Positions 10,975 to 22,900 of a stretch of DNA of 64,000 nt are shown one piece after another. The notes beneath the pieces are model-generated. The model did not search any database and was not told the origin of the DNA. It saw nothing but the letters and a program-made list of their open reading frames with translations. The stretch comes from Pipra filicauda. Taxonomy: Eukaryota; Chordata; Aves; Passeriformes; Pipridae. The translations under genes were made by a program, and so were the position numbers. Location of the stretch: positions 2,463,365-2,527,364 of the forward strand of contig NW_024104320.1 of assembly GCF_003945595.2 (NCBI RefSeq), written 5' to 3'. How positions within the stretch are numbered: position 1 is the first letter of the stretch; each line of letters opens with the position of its first letter.

Positions 10975-13089
10975 GCCCTTTGTGCCCTCAGCCCATGGAG
11001 CCCCCCTTACATCAGGGGGATGGGGGGCTGTGACTGAGGTTATCTGTGATAACTCAGCAATAAGATCCACCCTGCTGGGTGCAGCTGGGATGCTGAGCAC
11101 GGTCAGTTGGGAAGTGACATTTTCCAGGGGCTCCAAACGCAACCCCAAGGCTGCACAGCTGGCTTTGAGCTCTCGCTCGAGCAAAGAAAGCGGCATGCTG
11201 TGCTGAGTGAAATGAAGCCTGCTGGGGTAGGGGTGGTAAGAGTTATTTGCTGGATCATCTCTGAATCAGGAGGATTTAGGCTGGATTAGGCAGTGGCTGC
11301 TCATGCTACTCTGACAGTCCTGCAGGTGACACAAGGCATAAAACTGGCACACCACGTGTGCTGGGTAATCTGACACAGGAAGGATCTTGCATCCACAGCT
11401 GACATGAATCATAGATTTGCAGGGGGGGTTGTTTGGTATCTGTATTTGATGTTGAACTTACAAGAGAGCACAACTCTTCCAGGAAAGCAATTGGCTTTGG
11501 AAACTCATACTGAGCTTTGCAGTGCTCTCTGAGGGCTCTGCCCCACCTCAACCCCACCACCCTCTTGCCACTTCCTGGTGCTACTCAGGTCATGCTTAGA
11601 GGAGCAAGGCAACACGGGATCCTTTGCTTACCATGAAGCTCTTGGCTCTGCTGCTAATGCTCTGATCATAGCTATACCACTTAATTTGCTGCTTTGATTT
11701 CTCCAGTTTCAGATACACCCATAAAAAATAATATTCATCATTTTTTATTTCCAGATTCATGACCACCAAAAAACCCCCACTGAGAGCAAGGCTCAGGTTT
11801 GTTAGCCTCAGACCCAGAGCACTTGCACCAAGGAGAAGGAAGGGAATGAGGAAGGGAGTAGGAAGGTGAATGAGGACACTGTATGATGTGCCCAGAGTCA
11901 CAGTGCTTTTGGTGAGGCTGAGATGAGCATTCAGGCTTCAATATCTGGACCTCACTCCTCAGCTGAACCTCCTGCAGAATAAGACTCCATATAATCAAAG
12001 GGATAAACCCCCAAAACAAGAAGCATTAGCTTTATATGCATCCATTATTTTTCCTTGGAAATGTGCAGATGTGACTGCTGGGCTTCCTCCACATGCCCTG
12101 GGCTGGACACACAGGCAGCTGTGGCTTTTGGATGGAGATAAACCATTCTGCATTACAGCACTTGCATTGCTGTACTGCTTGGGGGGTAGGAAGGAAACTT
12201 CCTTGAAGTAAGCCACTGACCTGGAAATGATTTGAAATGCCAGCACTGTTGCCTCTGTCTTACCAAAGATGAAGATACAGGGCCAGCTGTGCTTCAGCTG
12301 CAGCCTCACCTCCCCATCTGCTGGTTATCCCACAGCCCTTTCCCTGGGCGCAGGGCTAAGGTGGTGTTCATGTACTTAGCCTGGCCATCGGCTGCTCACC
12401 TTCTCCTTCCTTAAGGTCCTTTGGGAAAACAGGCTCTCCAGCTGTGTATCCACCTTTTCTAGAAGAGAGAGATCAGGTCAGGAGTGATGGCAATCAAACC
12501 TACATCCAACAGTGCCACACTTCACTTCCCAGCTGCCACCACAGCTCCCTGGCTCCTGGCCCTGTTGGTACCGAGGAGTACCAACGCAGGAAATCCATCA
12601 GTGATAACACACCTGGCTTGAAACCACTGTGTTTATATTTATGTATATGTCTATATCTATATATATTCCTGCTGGGAACATCTGCTCTTGGTAGACATTT
12701 CCCTTTCCAATTTCCTGGAGATCATAAGGAGGGCCAAAAGGGTGAGAACACCCACCCAAACTCTTGTTTCCCTCACCCGGGGAAGTCTATGGGCTTTGTT
12801 GATTTAACTTCCCACTTTATGTTAATGCAAGTTATAATTGTGGTTTCTATATGAGTAGGTGCTGTGAATTTTCCCAAGCAGCAGATACTTTCCCATAAAA
12901 ACCACAGGATGTAAAAATGTTCTGTTCCTACAGAAGATGTGCAAGCGATGGTCCATGTACAGAGAATGAGAAATTCTGGAAGTAAATTATGTCTACCCCA
13001 TTAGTTTGGCTTCTTTTATTGCAAATAAGTGATGAGAAATCACTTCCCAGAATGCTCCTGGTTTCTACAGGATGAAGCAAGTGATGGGG
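10975..13089. other. Intergenic, low information
   Basis: Contains a TA-rich stretch at about 12636-12668. No gene recognised. Confidence 0.6.
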
Positions 13090-13243
13090 CTAAATCCCTG
13101 GAAGTGTTCAAGGACAGGCTGGATGGGGCCTTGAGCAACATAGTCTAGTGAAAGGTGTCCCTGACCATTTCAAGGGGCTTGTAACTAGATAACCTTTAAG
13201 GTCCCTTCCAACCCAAACCATTCTATGATTCCATGGTTCTGTA
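13090..13243 (+). mobile_element. CR1 LINE 3'-end fragment, about 155 bp
   Basis: Contains tccctggaagtgttcaagga, gccttgagcaacatagtcta, ggtcccttccaacccaaacc and the tail attctatgattccatg. Confidence 0.94.
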
Positions 13244-15338
13244 GCATATTCTTTAATATTTCCCAAAAACCTTCTTTTGTTGAAACAATTCCTCCAATTT
13301 CATGAACATGCTTTAATCAGCCTCAGATGACTAAGCAGGACCACTAGTTTCTCCTTGCAAGAGGAGAAAGCTTGTCACTGGAGAGAAGATTTCTGGTGGC
13401 AAACCAGGTCAGTGGCTGCCTCTCCATCACTCACTCGGATTTCCACCACCATCTCAGCAAAGACACACTAAGCGAAGACATTAAGTCTCTGGTCAACATG
13501 AGCAGTGAGGTTCACCAACTCTGACTAAAAAAAATCCTCCTTCTTGTTTTTCAGAGTTAGCAGTTCTGTGACCTGGGTGTATTTGCATGACTCACAGGGT
13601 GGCTCAAGAGGGAAAAGGAACCAGATGCAGGGAGGCAATGAGGAACTTCTTGAGCCACTGCTGCCACCAAAAACACTTAACACGAAACTCTGAACTCAGT
13701 CACCCGCTTCCCTATTTTCCTTTAGAAGACTGACAAAAGTGGAGAAGCAGCAATTCAGTTGTTAATAAGCAATTTATGTCTCAGCCAGTATGAACCAGTC
13801 TAGGCAGCGTGACTGGGGTTTGTCATTACAAGGGCTGTGAGGGGGGGGAAGCGATGGGGGATTTACAGATCAGCCTGCACATTTTTGGATAATCTGTGGA
13901 CTGCCTTTATGTTCTGTATAAATAATAATAATTAAAAGCGGATGTAACTAATTGGAATCCATTCCACAGCAGTAACATGATCCATCTTATTGCCAATCCC
14001 CTGAGTCACTCCATCCTCCAGATGATTATTTTTCTGTTTTTGCCTAATAAAATCTGAACACTACCTTTCACAAACCCAGGGTGGGTTTGTGCTGCCAGGG
14101 CATTTGAAACCCTCTTCTAGCTTGGACAGCTCTGCACCAAGATTTGCCCTGTATGGAGCTACACACTTTTAAACTTAAAATCCTCTCCAACATCCACCAG
14201 CCTGATGTTAACCCAGTTGTGTTATTGCCTATTATTTGCCCAATTTATTTTAAATTAAAAGCGGCCATGGGCATCCCATTTCTTCTGAACAGCCTTACTG
14301 TGTCTTGGTTTGCATTGTGACCTCTATTTGGGATGAAACTCCCCTTCATTGACCTCCTGGGAAGAGCATGTTGTTCCTGGGTTTGGGGGCCCCAAGGGAA
14401 GGCAAAGCCCAAAACAGGGCTCTGCAGCACTAGCACAGCAGCACAGCCAGCTGTGGAGGAACATCTTCTCCCTGCACATGTGACGTGGTCAGTCTTCTCC
14501 CCTCCTGGGAACAGCAGTCCTGCCACTGCCACCCCGGCTCTGGGAGGGAAGCTCTTCTCCAGACTCATTCCCAGGCTCCCAAGGGTCATTACTCCCTTCT
14601 AGCTCCCTTCCAGAATTAGAGATGGAGAAAGTATGGAGAGAAAGTATGGGGAGAAAAAGTCCACTTTGTCTAGGAGAGAAGCCTTCTAGCTGGATTCAAA
14701 CCTCCCTCAAATCAGAATGGGGCTTCTTGTGGGCTTCCAAAGGGCTTGGATAAACCCACATTCCTGTAGACAAAGAACACCACCTTTTATTTTCCTTTTT
14801 TCTTCTTTTTTTCTCTTTTTTTAGATGGATTTTTATAGGTTCTGTGCTGCTTACTCTGGTGTGGCAGTGAAACTCTCCCTTGGTTCAACTGCCTTCAGGA
14901 TGCATCCAGAAGGTGACTATTGGTCAGTAGGATTTGTGCATGCTCTGGAAATCAGCTGTTGGACTGTTTTCCTCAGCAGAAAACCAGCAAATTTAGAAGA
15001 CCCTGATTAGCCATACCTGGGGGTGCTCTGGTCTCCTGGCCAGATTTTGGAACAATCCTGAAGCCTCGTCTCTGTAAGGACCTCGGACTTATGTTGCAAC
15101 TCTGGCCCCATCTCCTGTTCCTCCTGACTTCTTGGATACTCCTAGACCTGTTTCCATCACTTGCCACAGCTATCGATGGACATTGTAACCAGCACCCTGC
15201 TCAGATGTTGCAGGATGGGCTGTCAGAGCACTATCTGTGCTGGGGTCACCCTCAGCATCCAGCTAATCCTCCTCCATGGAGGGATATGTCTGCTCCCCGA
15301 TGCAATTCCTCCACCACAGGGAAATGTGCTGCACATTC
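13244..15338. other. Intergenic, upstream of TNFRSF21
   Basis: Holds a pyrimidine tract (14782-14822) and an AT-rich repeat-free segment (about 13740-14060) with homeodomain-like TAAT words that could be a regulatory element. No gene recognised. Confidence 0.5.
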
Positions 15339-15566
15339 ACAGAGTCATAGAATGGTTTGTGTTGGAAAGGGCATTTAAAGGTCATCCATTGCCAACCCCC
15401 CTGCCATGGGCAGGGACACCTTCCACTAGACCAGGCTGCTCAGAGCCCAATCCAACCTGGCCTTGAACACTTCCAGAGATGAGTCATTCACAGCTTCTCT
15501 GGGCAGCCTGTGCCAGCGCCTCACCACCCTTCTTGTAAAAAAGTTCTTCTGTATATCTGTCTGATA
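15339..15566 (-). mobile_element. CR1 LINE 3'-end fragment
   Basis: The + strand reads acagagtcatagaatggttt, gccatgggcagggacacctt, ccttgaacacttccagagat, cttctctgggcagcctgtgc; this is the reverse complement of the CR1 3' end. It lies about 200 bp before the minisatellite. Confidence 0.94.
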
Positions 15567-15769
15567 TCGGAGAACAAGAAAACCAAAATAAACAAAAATC
15601 CCACCCCAAGATTTCATGGTGCTGAACACCCATCCTGCTGCAATTTCTCTGTGCTCACAGCCATGGAACACCTGAGCTTCACCCAACTAAAACCACCAAG
15701 GGAACAGAAACCACTGCTGCCCCATGGATTGGGTGGACAATGGGATGGATTTGGGGTGGGGGGGCCCAG

Positions 15770-16617
15770 GAGGGTTTGAGAGCACAGGAGGGTTTGAGGT
15801 CACAGGAGGGTGTGGGAGCACAGGGGCATGCAGGGGCACAGGAATGTGTGGGGACATAGGGGTTTGAGGGCTCAGGGGGTGTGGGGGGCCAGGGTTTTAG
15901 CAACACAGGGGCTCTGGGGGCACAGGATGGTTTGGGGACACAGGATGGTTGGGGCCTACAGAGGGAGCAGGGGCACAGGATGGTTCAGGTGCACAGGGGC
16001 TATGGGGACACAGGAGGCTGTGGGGGCACAGGATAGTTTGTGCCCACAGGGGCTGTGGAGACACAGAATGGTTTGGTCCCACAGGGGCTGTGGGGGCACA
16101 GAGCTGTGAGGCTACAGGATGGTTTGAGGGCACAGTGGGCTGTCAGGGCACTGTTTGGCGACATGGGCTGTGGGGGCACAGGATGACATGGGGACACAGG
16201 GGGTTTGGGGTCACAGGGTCTGTGGGGGCACAGGATTGTTTGGGGGCACAGGATGGTTTGAGGGCACAGAATGTTTTGGGGGCACAGGATGGTTTGTGCC
16301 CACATGGTCTGTGGGGATGCAGGGGGTTTGAGGGCACCGGGGCTGTGGGGGGCACAGGACGGTTCGATCCCACAAGGGCTGTGGGGGCACAGGACAGTTC
16401 GGTCCCACAGGGGCTGTGGGGGCACAGGACAGTTCGGTCCCACAGGGGCTGTGGGGGCACAGGACAGTTCGGTCCCACAGGGGCTGTGGGGGCACAGGAC
16501 AGTTCGGTCCCACAGGGGCTGTGGGGGCACAGGACAGTTCGGTCCCACAGAGGCTGTGGGGGCACAGGACAGTTCGGTCCCACAGGGGCTGTGGGGGGCA
16601 CACAATATTTTGGGGGC
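15770..16617. repeat. GC-rich minisatellite with 35-bp higher-order units, upstream of TNFRSF21
   Basis: This is an imperfect tandem array of about 17-19-bp motifs related to ggggcacaggatggtttg. At its 3' end (about 16350-16600) two half-motifs form a homogenised 35-bp unit; the word aggacagttcggtccca recurs at 16391, 16426, 16461, 16496, 16531 and 16566, with a diverged copy at 16356. The 5' part is much more degenerate. Because 35 is not a multiple of three, three units make a 105-bp super-period that leaves long accidental reading frames on both strands. Confidence 0.95.
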
Positions 16618-16827
16618 ACGCGAGGGCGCCCTCGCTCGCAGCCGCCGCGCGGGCGGGTGACGCCACGGCCGCCGCCCCGCCCCGGCCCCGCCGCACCGCC
16701 CCCACGTGGCGCCGCCCGCCCGGCAGAGCCCGGCGGCCCCGCAGGCAGGTGGGAGCGCGGCGGGCGGCAGGGCCCCCGCCCCGCCCGGCCCCGGCTCGGC
16801 CCGGCCCGGCCCGGCCCGGCCCCCACC

Positions 16828-16869
16828 ATGGGCGACCGGCCGCCGCCGGCCCCGCGCCCCGCCGCCTGA
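16828..16869 (+). promoter_or_regulatory. Upstream ORF with optimal Kozak context (13 codons)
   Basis: CCCACCATGGG at 16824-16834 starts MGDRPPPAPRPAA and stops at TGA 16867-16869, leaving 54 bases before the main ATG. It is in the same frame as the main CDS but separated from it by the stop. If transcription starts upstream of 16828, this uORF should reduce initiation at the DR6 start codon. Confidence 0.5.
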
Positions 16870-16923
16870 GGCAGCGCGGCTGCACGGGCAGCGCCTCGCC
16901 CGCAGCCCCCCGGCTCCGCCACC

Positions 16924-16977
16924 ATGGGGGCCGCCGAGGCGACCCGGAGCGCCGCCGGGATCACCGGTGTCCTCACG
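16924..16977 (+). CDS. TNFRSF21: TNFRSF21 coding exon 1 (start and N-terminal half of signal peptide)
   Basis: Encodes residues 1-18, [18 protein letters not shown], the n-region and start of the signal peptide; the hydrophobic core continues in exon 2 ([10 protein letters not shown]). The start was chosen because GCCACCATGG is an optimal Kozak context, it lies in a CpG island, and it splices in phase 0 (ACG|gtgagt) to the exon-2 acceptor to give a credible signal peptide with cleavage near G28/Q29. No transcript evidence is available, so an alternative first exon cannot be excluded. Confidence 0.85.
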
Positions 16978-19900
16978 GTGAGTGTGTTTGTGTGTGTGTG
17001 TGTGTGCGCGGGGCTCGGCGTGCTCGGTGCGAGGCTGCGCCGTCCGCGCAGCATCCGCGTGTCCGCGGGGTGGGTGGGGACGTGCTGCAGTGCGGGGGCA
17101 GGTGGGCAGGGGATGGGTGTATCAGAGTGTATCTGGGTGTCCTGCGGCCCCCCCTCCCCGCCGGGGGGTGTGCGGTGCTCCCCTGTGCCTTCCCCGCGGT
17201 GTGCTGCCCACCCAGTCCCGCAGCCCCAGGTCCTGGCAGGGAACACTGGCTGGGTGGGATATTCCCTGCGATATCCATCCTTCCCATCCCCATGTTAGCG
17301 CAGGCGGAGGCATCCTCCATCCAGGGCTGTGCCGCATAGCCAGGGCTGAGCGGATCCTTGTTCTGCCCTCTGCCCCGCTCCTGGAGCTCGGCACTGGGCA
17401 GAGATCCATCCATCCACCCATCCACCCATCCGTCCCAGCTGCTTTTCTTGCCACCCTTTGGCCAGGCAGCAAAGCTCCCCGTAGCGAATGGCAGGCAGCT
17501 GCCTCGACTTATCAGGGAAATGTTTTCCGGCAGCTTCATCTCCACATCTACCTTCCCAGGTAGGGCCCTTCCCAATCATCGCTTTAGGGCTACATCCCGT
17601 CTATTTTGGGGAGAGATGGTAATTCGGTGTGTCAGGCAGACGCCGCAGCTGCTGCGGCTGAGTTGTGTAACCGAGGAGAGCACTTGCTCTTGAACTCAAG
17701 GTGGATCTGAGCAAGCTGGCGCTGGCTCGACAGGAATCCGAGTAAACAACAAATAATCTGAAGCTGGAAGGGCATTAGCTGGGAAACAGCCTCTGAAGGC
17801 AAAGGGTAACTTGGGGCAGCGGCGGAGCAGATAGGTCCGTGCGCGGTGCTGGCCGTGCACTCCCGAGCGCCGGGTTCCCGCTGGGAGAAGCAAGTGCTCT
17901 CTGGAAGATGAGATGCTGATGAGGAGCTTGAGATATGCAGCTCCAGCTAGGATCCTGGAGGTCAGTTGGGAATGAAGGGGAAAGGATGATGTAAAAGGTG
18001 TTGGGAAATAGAATTCTGGAGAATAAAGTGAGACTAAGAGCAAACACATGTATGTTACTTGTGTGTTCGCACACTTCTGTGTGTGTATGAGCAAATGAGC
18101 TGTAAGACAAAATTCCCATTTGCTTGTGAGCTGGCAGGATGCTTCCAGGGTTTTCATCCAATATCTTCAACATTTTGGGCATCTCCCTTTGGCCCAACAA
18201 GGAGTTAATGTCTTCCCAGCCTGAGGGAAGTGTGTTCAAATCCATAGCTGGTGGGTCTTATAGGGGTGCAGCAAACCCGAATCCTTCTGGCTGCTTTTTT
18301 TAGGAGCGGTAGCGGTTGCATGGGGCTGGTGTTGGCCATGGTTTCACTTGCTTGGCGGATTTTTTGGGCACCCACCAGCTACTGCAAGGTGGTTTCCACC
18401 ATCTCCCCCACTGCCCTCACCTGGAACTTGCATTATGTCACCTTGCTTCAGCTTGGGGCTTTTGGAAACCTGGGGTATTTCATCTGTTTGGAGCAAAGCC
18501 ATGGCTGGCAGGGATGCTGGTGAGCTCGGGTCTGCGCTGACTGCAGGGGTGGCTGCTAGGTTTTCCTTCATGGGGGCCAGATGTTGCAGTGCTGCTGTTC
18601 TGGCTCACTCATCTGCCTGCGTTTCACTCTTGACATCTAGTAAAGGAACTGCTGAGCAGCGAGTCCCGGACTCTGGTTTCACAAACCCCAAACCAGCTGA
18701 AATAGCTGGTTGTGTTGCAAGATGCAGAAACTTGCTTTTCTCTTCGATACTCTCCTCACAGGCAACTTTTTTTTTGGTCTGAGTAACTCGATCCTTTTTA
18801 CTGAGTGGGGCAGGAGATGGGCTCCTCCTGTCTGCCAAGTTACCGTAAAACTTCCAGACCAGTTTATTTGTCTTTCTGGGGTTTTTGTATATTTATTTTT
18901 TTAATGTTGCAAGTGCTTTCCCGGTGCTGTCGGGAAAGGGTGCAGCTGGTCTTTGGGAAGGGTGGTGGGCAGTGCAGCTCATCCCCAACCTGTGCCAAGG
19001 CATCACCATGGAGCCAGCTGCTGTTTCTACCAAATTCTGTTGGTTTTGCTTGGAAACCATTCCCAGAATATCAGTTTAGCACTGTTGGTCCCTGCGCTTG
19101 CTTACAGCTCTACTCCTGTTCTTCTCTACTGGGATCAAGTGCCCTGCGTTTAGCTGCCTTTTGTCTTTATTTTACTTTACTTTACTTTACTTTATTTTAT
19201 TTTTACTTTAGTTTTAGGTTTATTGCTGTGTCCCCGAAGGACTGGTAGCAGGGTGCCACTGTACACAACATGAGGTTACAACAGTCTTGGTGTCACAGCA
19301 TTTTAGGACACAAATTTCTGGACAGAAGGTTGATTCACCAGCTTTCTGCTGGTGCTTTGACTCACCAGGCAGGTTTGGGTCCTGAGTGAGATGTGTATTC
19401 ATAGAATCATAAAATGGCTTGGGTGGGATGGGACCTTAAAGATCATTTAGTTCCAACCTCCCTGCCATGGACACAAATGCCAACCACTAGACCAGGTTGC
19501 TCAGGTGTTCGCAGCAGCATCCTCTGTGCAAGTGCCCAGGCAGCTTGTGGACCCCCAAAAGCTGTTTATTGTGCAGGTTACCCATTGGGTTCCCCTGCAG
19601 CACACAGCTATTGAAAGAGGGTGATGGAGACACGGCACAGAGGTGACCACTGAGGTGGAGTCCTCAAGCTGGGTGGTGGTGAGGTGGAATGTGCCTATGC
19701 CAGCTGTGGGGTGCTGCTGCCTCAAGGGGTTGTTTGCAGCTGAACATGAAGGTCCCCTTGTTTGAGCGTTTCCCAATGTGGGGAGGCGAGAATGGTAGTG
19801 CCCCTCAGCCCAATCTGATTTCCTCATACCATAAAACCTTCATGTGTTCAAATAGGTGAAGGTGGCTGGGCAGTGCCTTTGCTCGTGCACTGCAGGGTGT

Positions 19901-22900
19901 TGGTGCTGAGCTGGGAATGCTCTTTGAGATTGTGGCTGCCCTATCCCACTTGACCCTTTTGGAAAGGGACTCCTGTCCCTTTTAACCCTTCGTTGTTAAG
20001 AGCTGCTCCTGCGTCGGGCACGGGGAGCATCGCTGAAACTGCTGAAACCAAATCTGCTGTGTAGTGTTGTCTTGCATCACAGTTTCTCCTGTGGTTTTTT
20101 TGTTACCCTATACACTTCCTTTGGTACCGGAGTAATGAAATGAAATGCAGCGGCTCAGCGGAGCTCGCTTTGTTACTTGGTTGCTTTTTTCACTGGCAAA
20201 CTGGTGTTGTCAGCCAGAAAGACAACTGGTGTTGTCTTGTTCTGTGTGCTAGTGGGCAGCCGTGAGGGTGACAGAACAAACCAGCAGACACCCCTTTTTG
20301 CTGAGGATGTCCTTCTGCTCCTGGCCTTTGTTGCAGAGATCCAAGGGGTGCGAAACCCAAGCAGCTGAATTATTTCAGGGACCAGAAATGCCAGTCTGAA
20401 TAAATAGCGGATGCACGAAGCTGTTTAGCCTTCCCCCACTGGAACTTGCTGTTCTCCCTAAGCTTGGAAGTGCATGTGCAGCTGAAGATCTTGGGATGTT
20501 CAAAAATACCAGCACTGCACTGCTTTGCTTGAGATAGGGTTTAAAAAAAGCCCAACCCAAACCTGGTGCTGTTACAGGCTTTAGTTACCCGGATGAGTGA
20601 TGGGAAGATGCTGGAGATGGAAAAAACAGGGAGAGCAGGAGGGAACCCATGGCACATGCTTGTAGCAGGGCTGTCTATGGTTTTCCCGAGGTCCGGCTTG
20701 ATGCTGAGGGAGAAATCAGTGTCTGAGACAGCAGTACACAGCTCACCCCTGATAAGGTGGGAGAGCCACTCCCTGTCCTGCCTCTCCTGACACCCTGTCC
20801 CGCTGGCACTGGAGGAGGGTGAGTAACACAGGTGACCCCCCACTTCACCTCGACGAGAGGCTGGATTGCTAATTCAGGATGCGTCATGGAGATTACAGGG
20901 GAGGGTGGCAGGTTTCCTTAGAGCCAGCTAAGCGCTTTGTTAAATCATGTCTTAGGGGAGGGGAAAAATAAAATGCATCCTGTAAGCCTTTGCTGCCTGC
21001 CAGGGCAGCCCCGCTTTTTAATTTGACGTGCTGTAATTAGTCTGGCCGCTGCAGGATCCTCATCAGCTCCTGCGGGCTTGCCTGCTTCTGCCTGCTCTGT
21101 AATTGCTGCTTCAGGGGGAGAAAACTAACTAAATAAAAAAATAAAAATATGAAGTGTTTTGTACAAATCCCAAGCCGTAAATTATTTAGCAGGTGAAACA
21201 GGAATGTGCCGTGTGTTTCCAGGAAAAGAGAGACTGCACCAAAAAAATGATGCGGCGCGGCTTGCGGCTCTGCCGTGATGTGCCTTCTGCAGAGTCATGT
21301 TGTTGGGAGCCTTTTTTTATTTTTTTTTTCTTCTGAATATATTCTTGTTGGCTGATAGCCCAGAATAGGTAGCAGAGCGGGAGGCGAGGGATTGTATAAC
21401 ACAGCCAAGTGATTTATGTGCTTGTCTGTGCAGCTGAACAGCATTAGGGTCTCTGGTCTTTTTACCTTCAGTGTAGGAAAACATCTTTGAAAATTCAAGG
21501 TAACGCTGACTTGTTCCCTCTAACCCTCTGAACTTATCCTGCAGCTGCTTGAAAATGTTTCCTATTGCTTTGCATACTGTGTGAGGTTGTGTCAGCCTTT
21601 CTTTTGATATGCCTTTTGTTCTTGGTATCTTATCTCCGCTGCCATAACTAATGTTAAATCCATGGACCAGAGATATTCTGGGGGAAGCAGAGATCCTTCT
21701 TGGTAGATGGGGCTTCTCTCAGGGATGGAGCAGCATCAATGTGAAGGAATTAAGGGAATAAAGCCTTAGGATTGGAAGTCAGTAAAGATAAACAGATTTA
21801 TAGCCATTGTATGGCGAAGTCCAGCTGGTTTTATTTCAGTGTCTAAACACTGGCATCCGTTTACCTGTGTCTGATGCAATGAGGAGCTGAGTTACAGCAC
21901 AGCTGTAAAAATAGCACCAGGTTTTTTCTCCTCTTGCTAATGCAGCTGGTGAGTTTAGAGTGAGTTTAGAGTGAGTTCAGATGTGGTCGGAAGCTCAAAG
22001 CGGAACATCCCTTGTGGTCTCGACCAACCCAACGCTTGCACTGGGCCATAAAAACTTGTGGAAGGGCAGAGGGGCTGAGAAATGGTTCAGAAACAGCTGC
22101 TAGCCCGGATTTTGTCCTGGTTTGCATTACTTAGAAAGGTAACTATTTGAACAAGTGCAGATTAACAAATAGAGGAGGAAAGTTTTACAGGTCAGAGCTT
22201 CCACCTGTGTGTGTGTTTTTTGTCTTCTCGGCGAGCGCCTGCCTTGTGCTGGAGCCTCTCAGCCTTGAAATGCAAAGCTGGTTTGAATTCTCCTGGGGTA
22301 CCCAGGTAGCACATAGTGCTGAAACTCAATTAGCAGTATTTACCACCCTGGCAGGGTTGCAGTGTAAATGATGCTTAGTCTCACTGAGAAGTGTGGTGTC
22401 AAGTTTAGGGAATTATAATTGTAACTGGCGATGTGTCGGGAGAGTGTGGTGCCACCTCCTCGTGTTCTATTCCACTCCAGCCTCACTGAGGTCCCTCCCC
22501 TGGGCGTAGTAACTTGTCCATGGTCCTGTGGCTCTGGGACATGCCTCTGGGACATCCCTTGTGAACCTACAAGGGGTCGCTGGCAGAGAGGGCTCCGGTT
22601 GCATGCTGTTGTTGACTGATACCTCCTGTTTGTTTTCCAGCTGCTCATGCTCCTTGGCATCGCTGATGGTCAGTCGAAGCTGACCTCTGAGCAGAATGCC
22701 ATCAGCCTCTCCCCTGGCAAGTACCGCCACCTCGACCGTGCCACCAACGAAGAGCTGACCTGTGACAAATGTCCCGCAGGAACCTACGTGTCTAAGCACT
22801 GCACGAAGAGTACCTTAAGAGAGTGCAGCCCTTGTCCAGATGGGACCTTCACCAAGCATGAGAACGGCATAGAGCGGTGCCACCCTTGTAGGAAACCCTG

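Larger units (their letters stand above)
16620..17080 (+). promoter_or_regulatory. TNFRSF21: CpG-island promoter and 5' UTR region of TNFRSF21
   Basis: A block of very high GC and dense CpG surrounds exon 1, sharply different from both flanks. It contains GC boxes (GGGCGGG at 16651; CCGCCCC repeats about 16672-16692), a CRE-like TGACGCCA at 16658-16665 and an E-box CACGTG at 16703-16708. No TATA box is evident, as expected for a dispersed CpG-island promoter. The transcription start is not identifiable from sequence; it probably lies between about 16650 and 16900. Confidence 0.8.
16978..22640 (+). other. TNFRSF21: TNFRSF21 intron 1 (5,663 bp)
   Basis: GT-AG intron, phase 0. Holds three simple repeats and one short CR1 fragment; the rest is unique sequence in which no second gene is seen. 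The 20,990-21,200 segment is AT-rich, repeat-free and rich in TAAT words, a possible enhancer. Confidence 0.9.

Noticed and set aside
16000..17246. Very long open frames on both strands (over 300 codons), with Pro/Cys-rich repeating peptides
   Set aside because: They arise from the stop-free 35-bp minisatellite unit, whose three-unit super-period is open in several frames, plus the CpG island. No splice structure, no homology, and the peptide repeat tracks the DNA repeat exactly.
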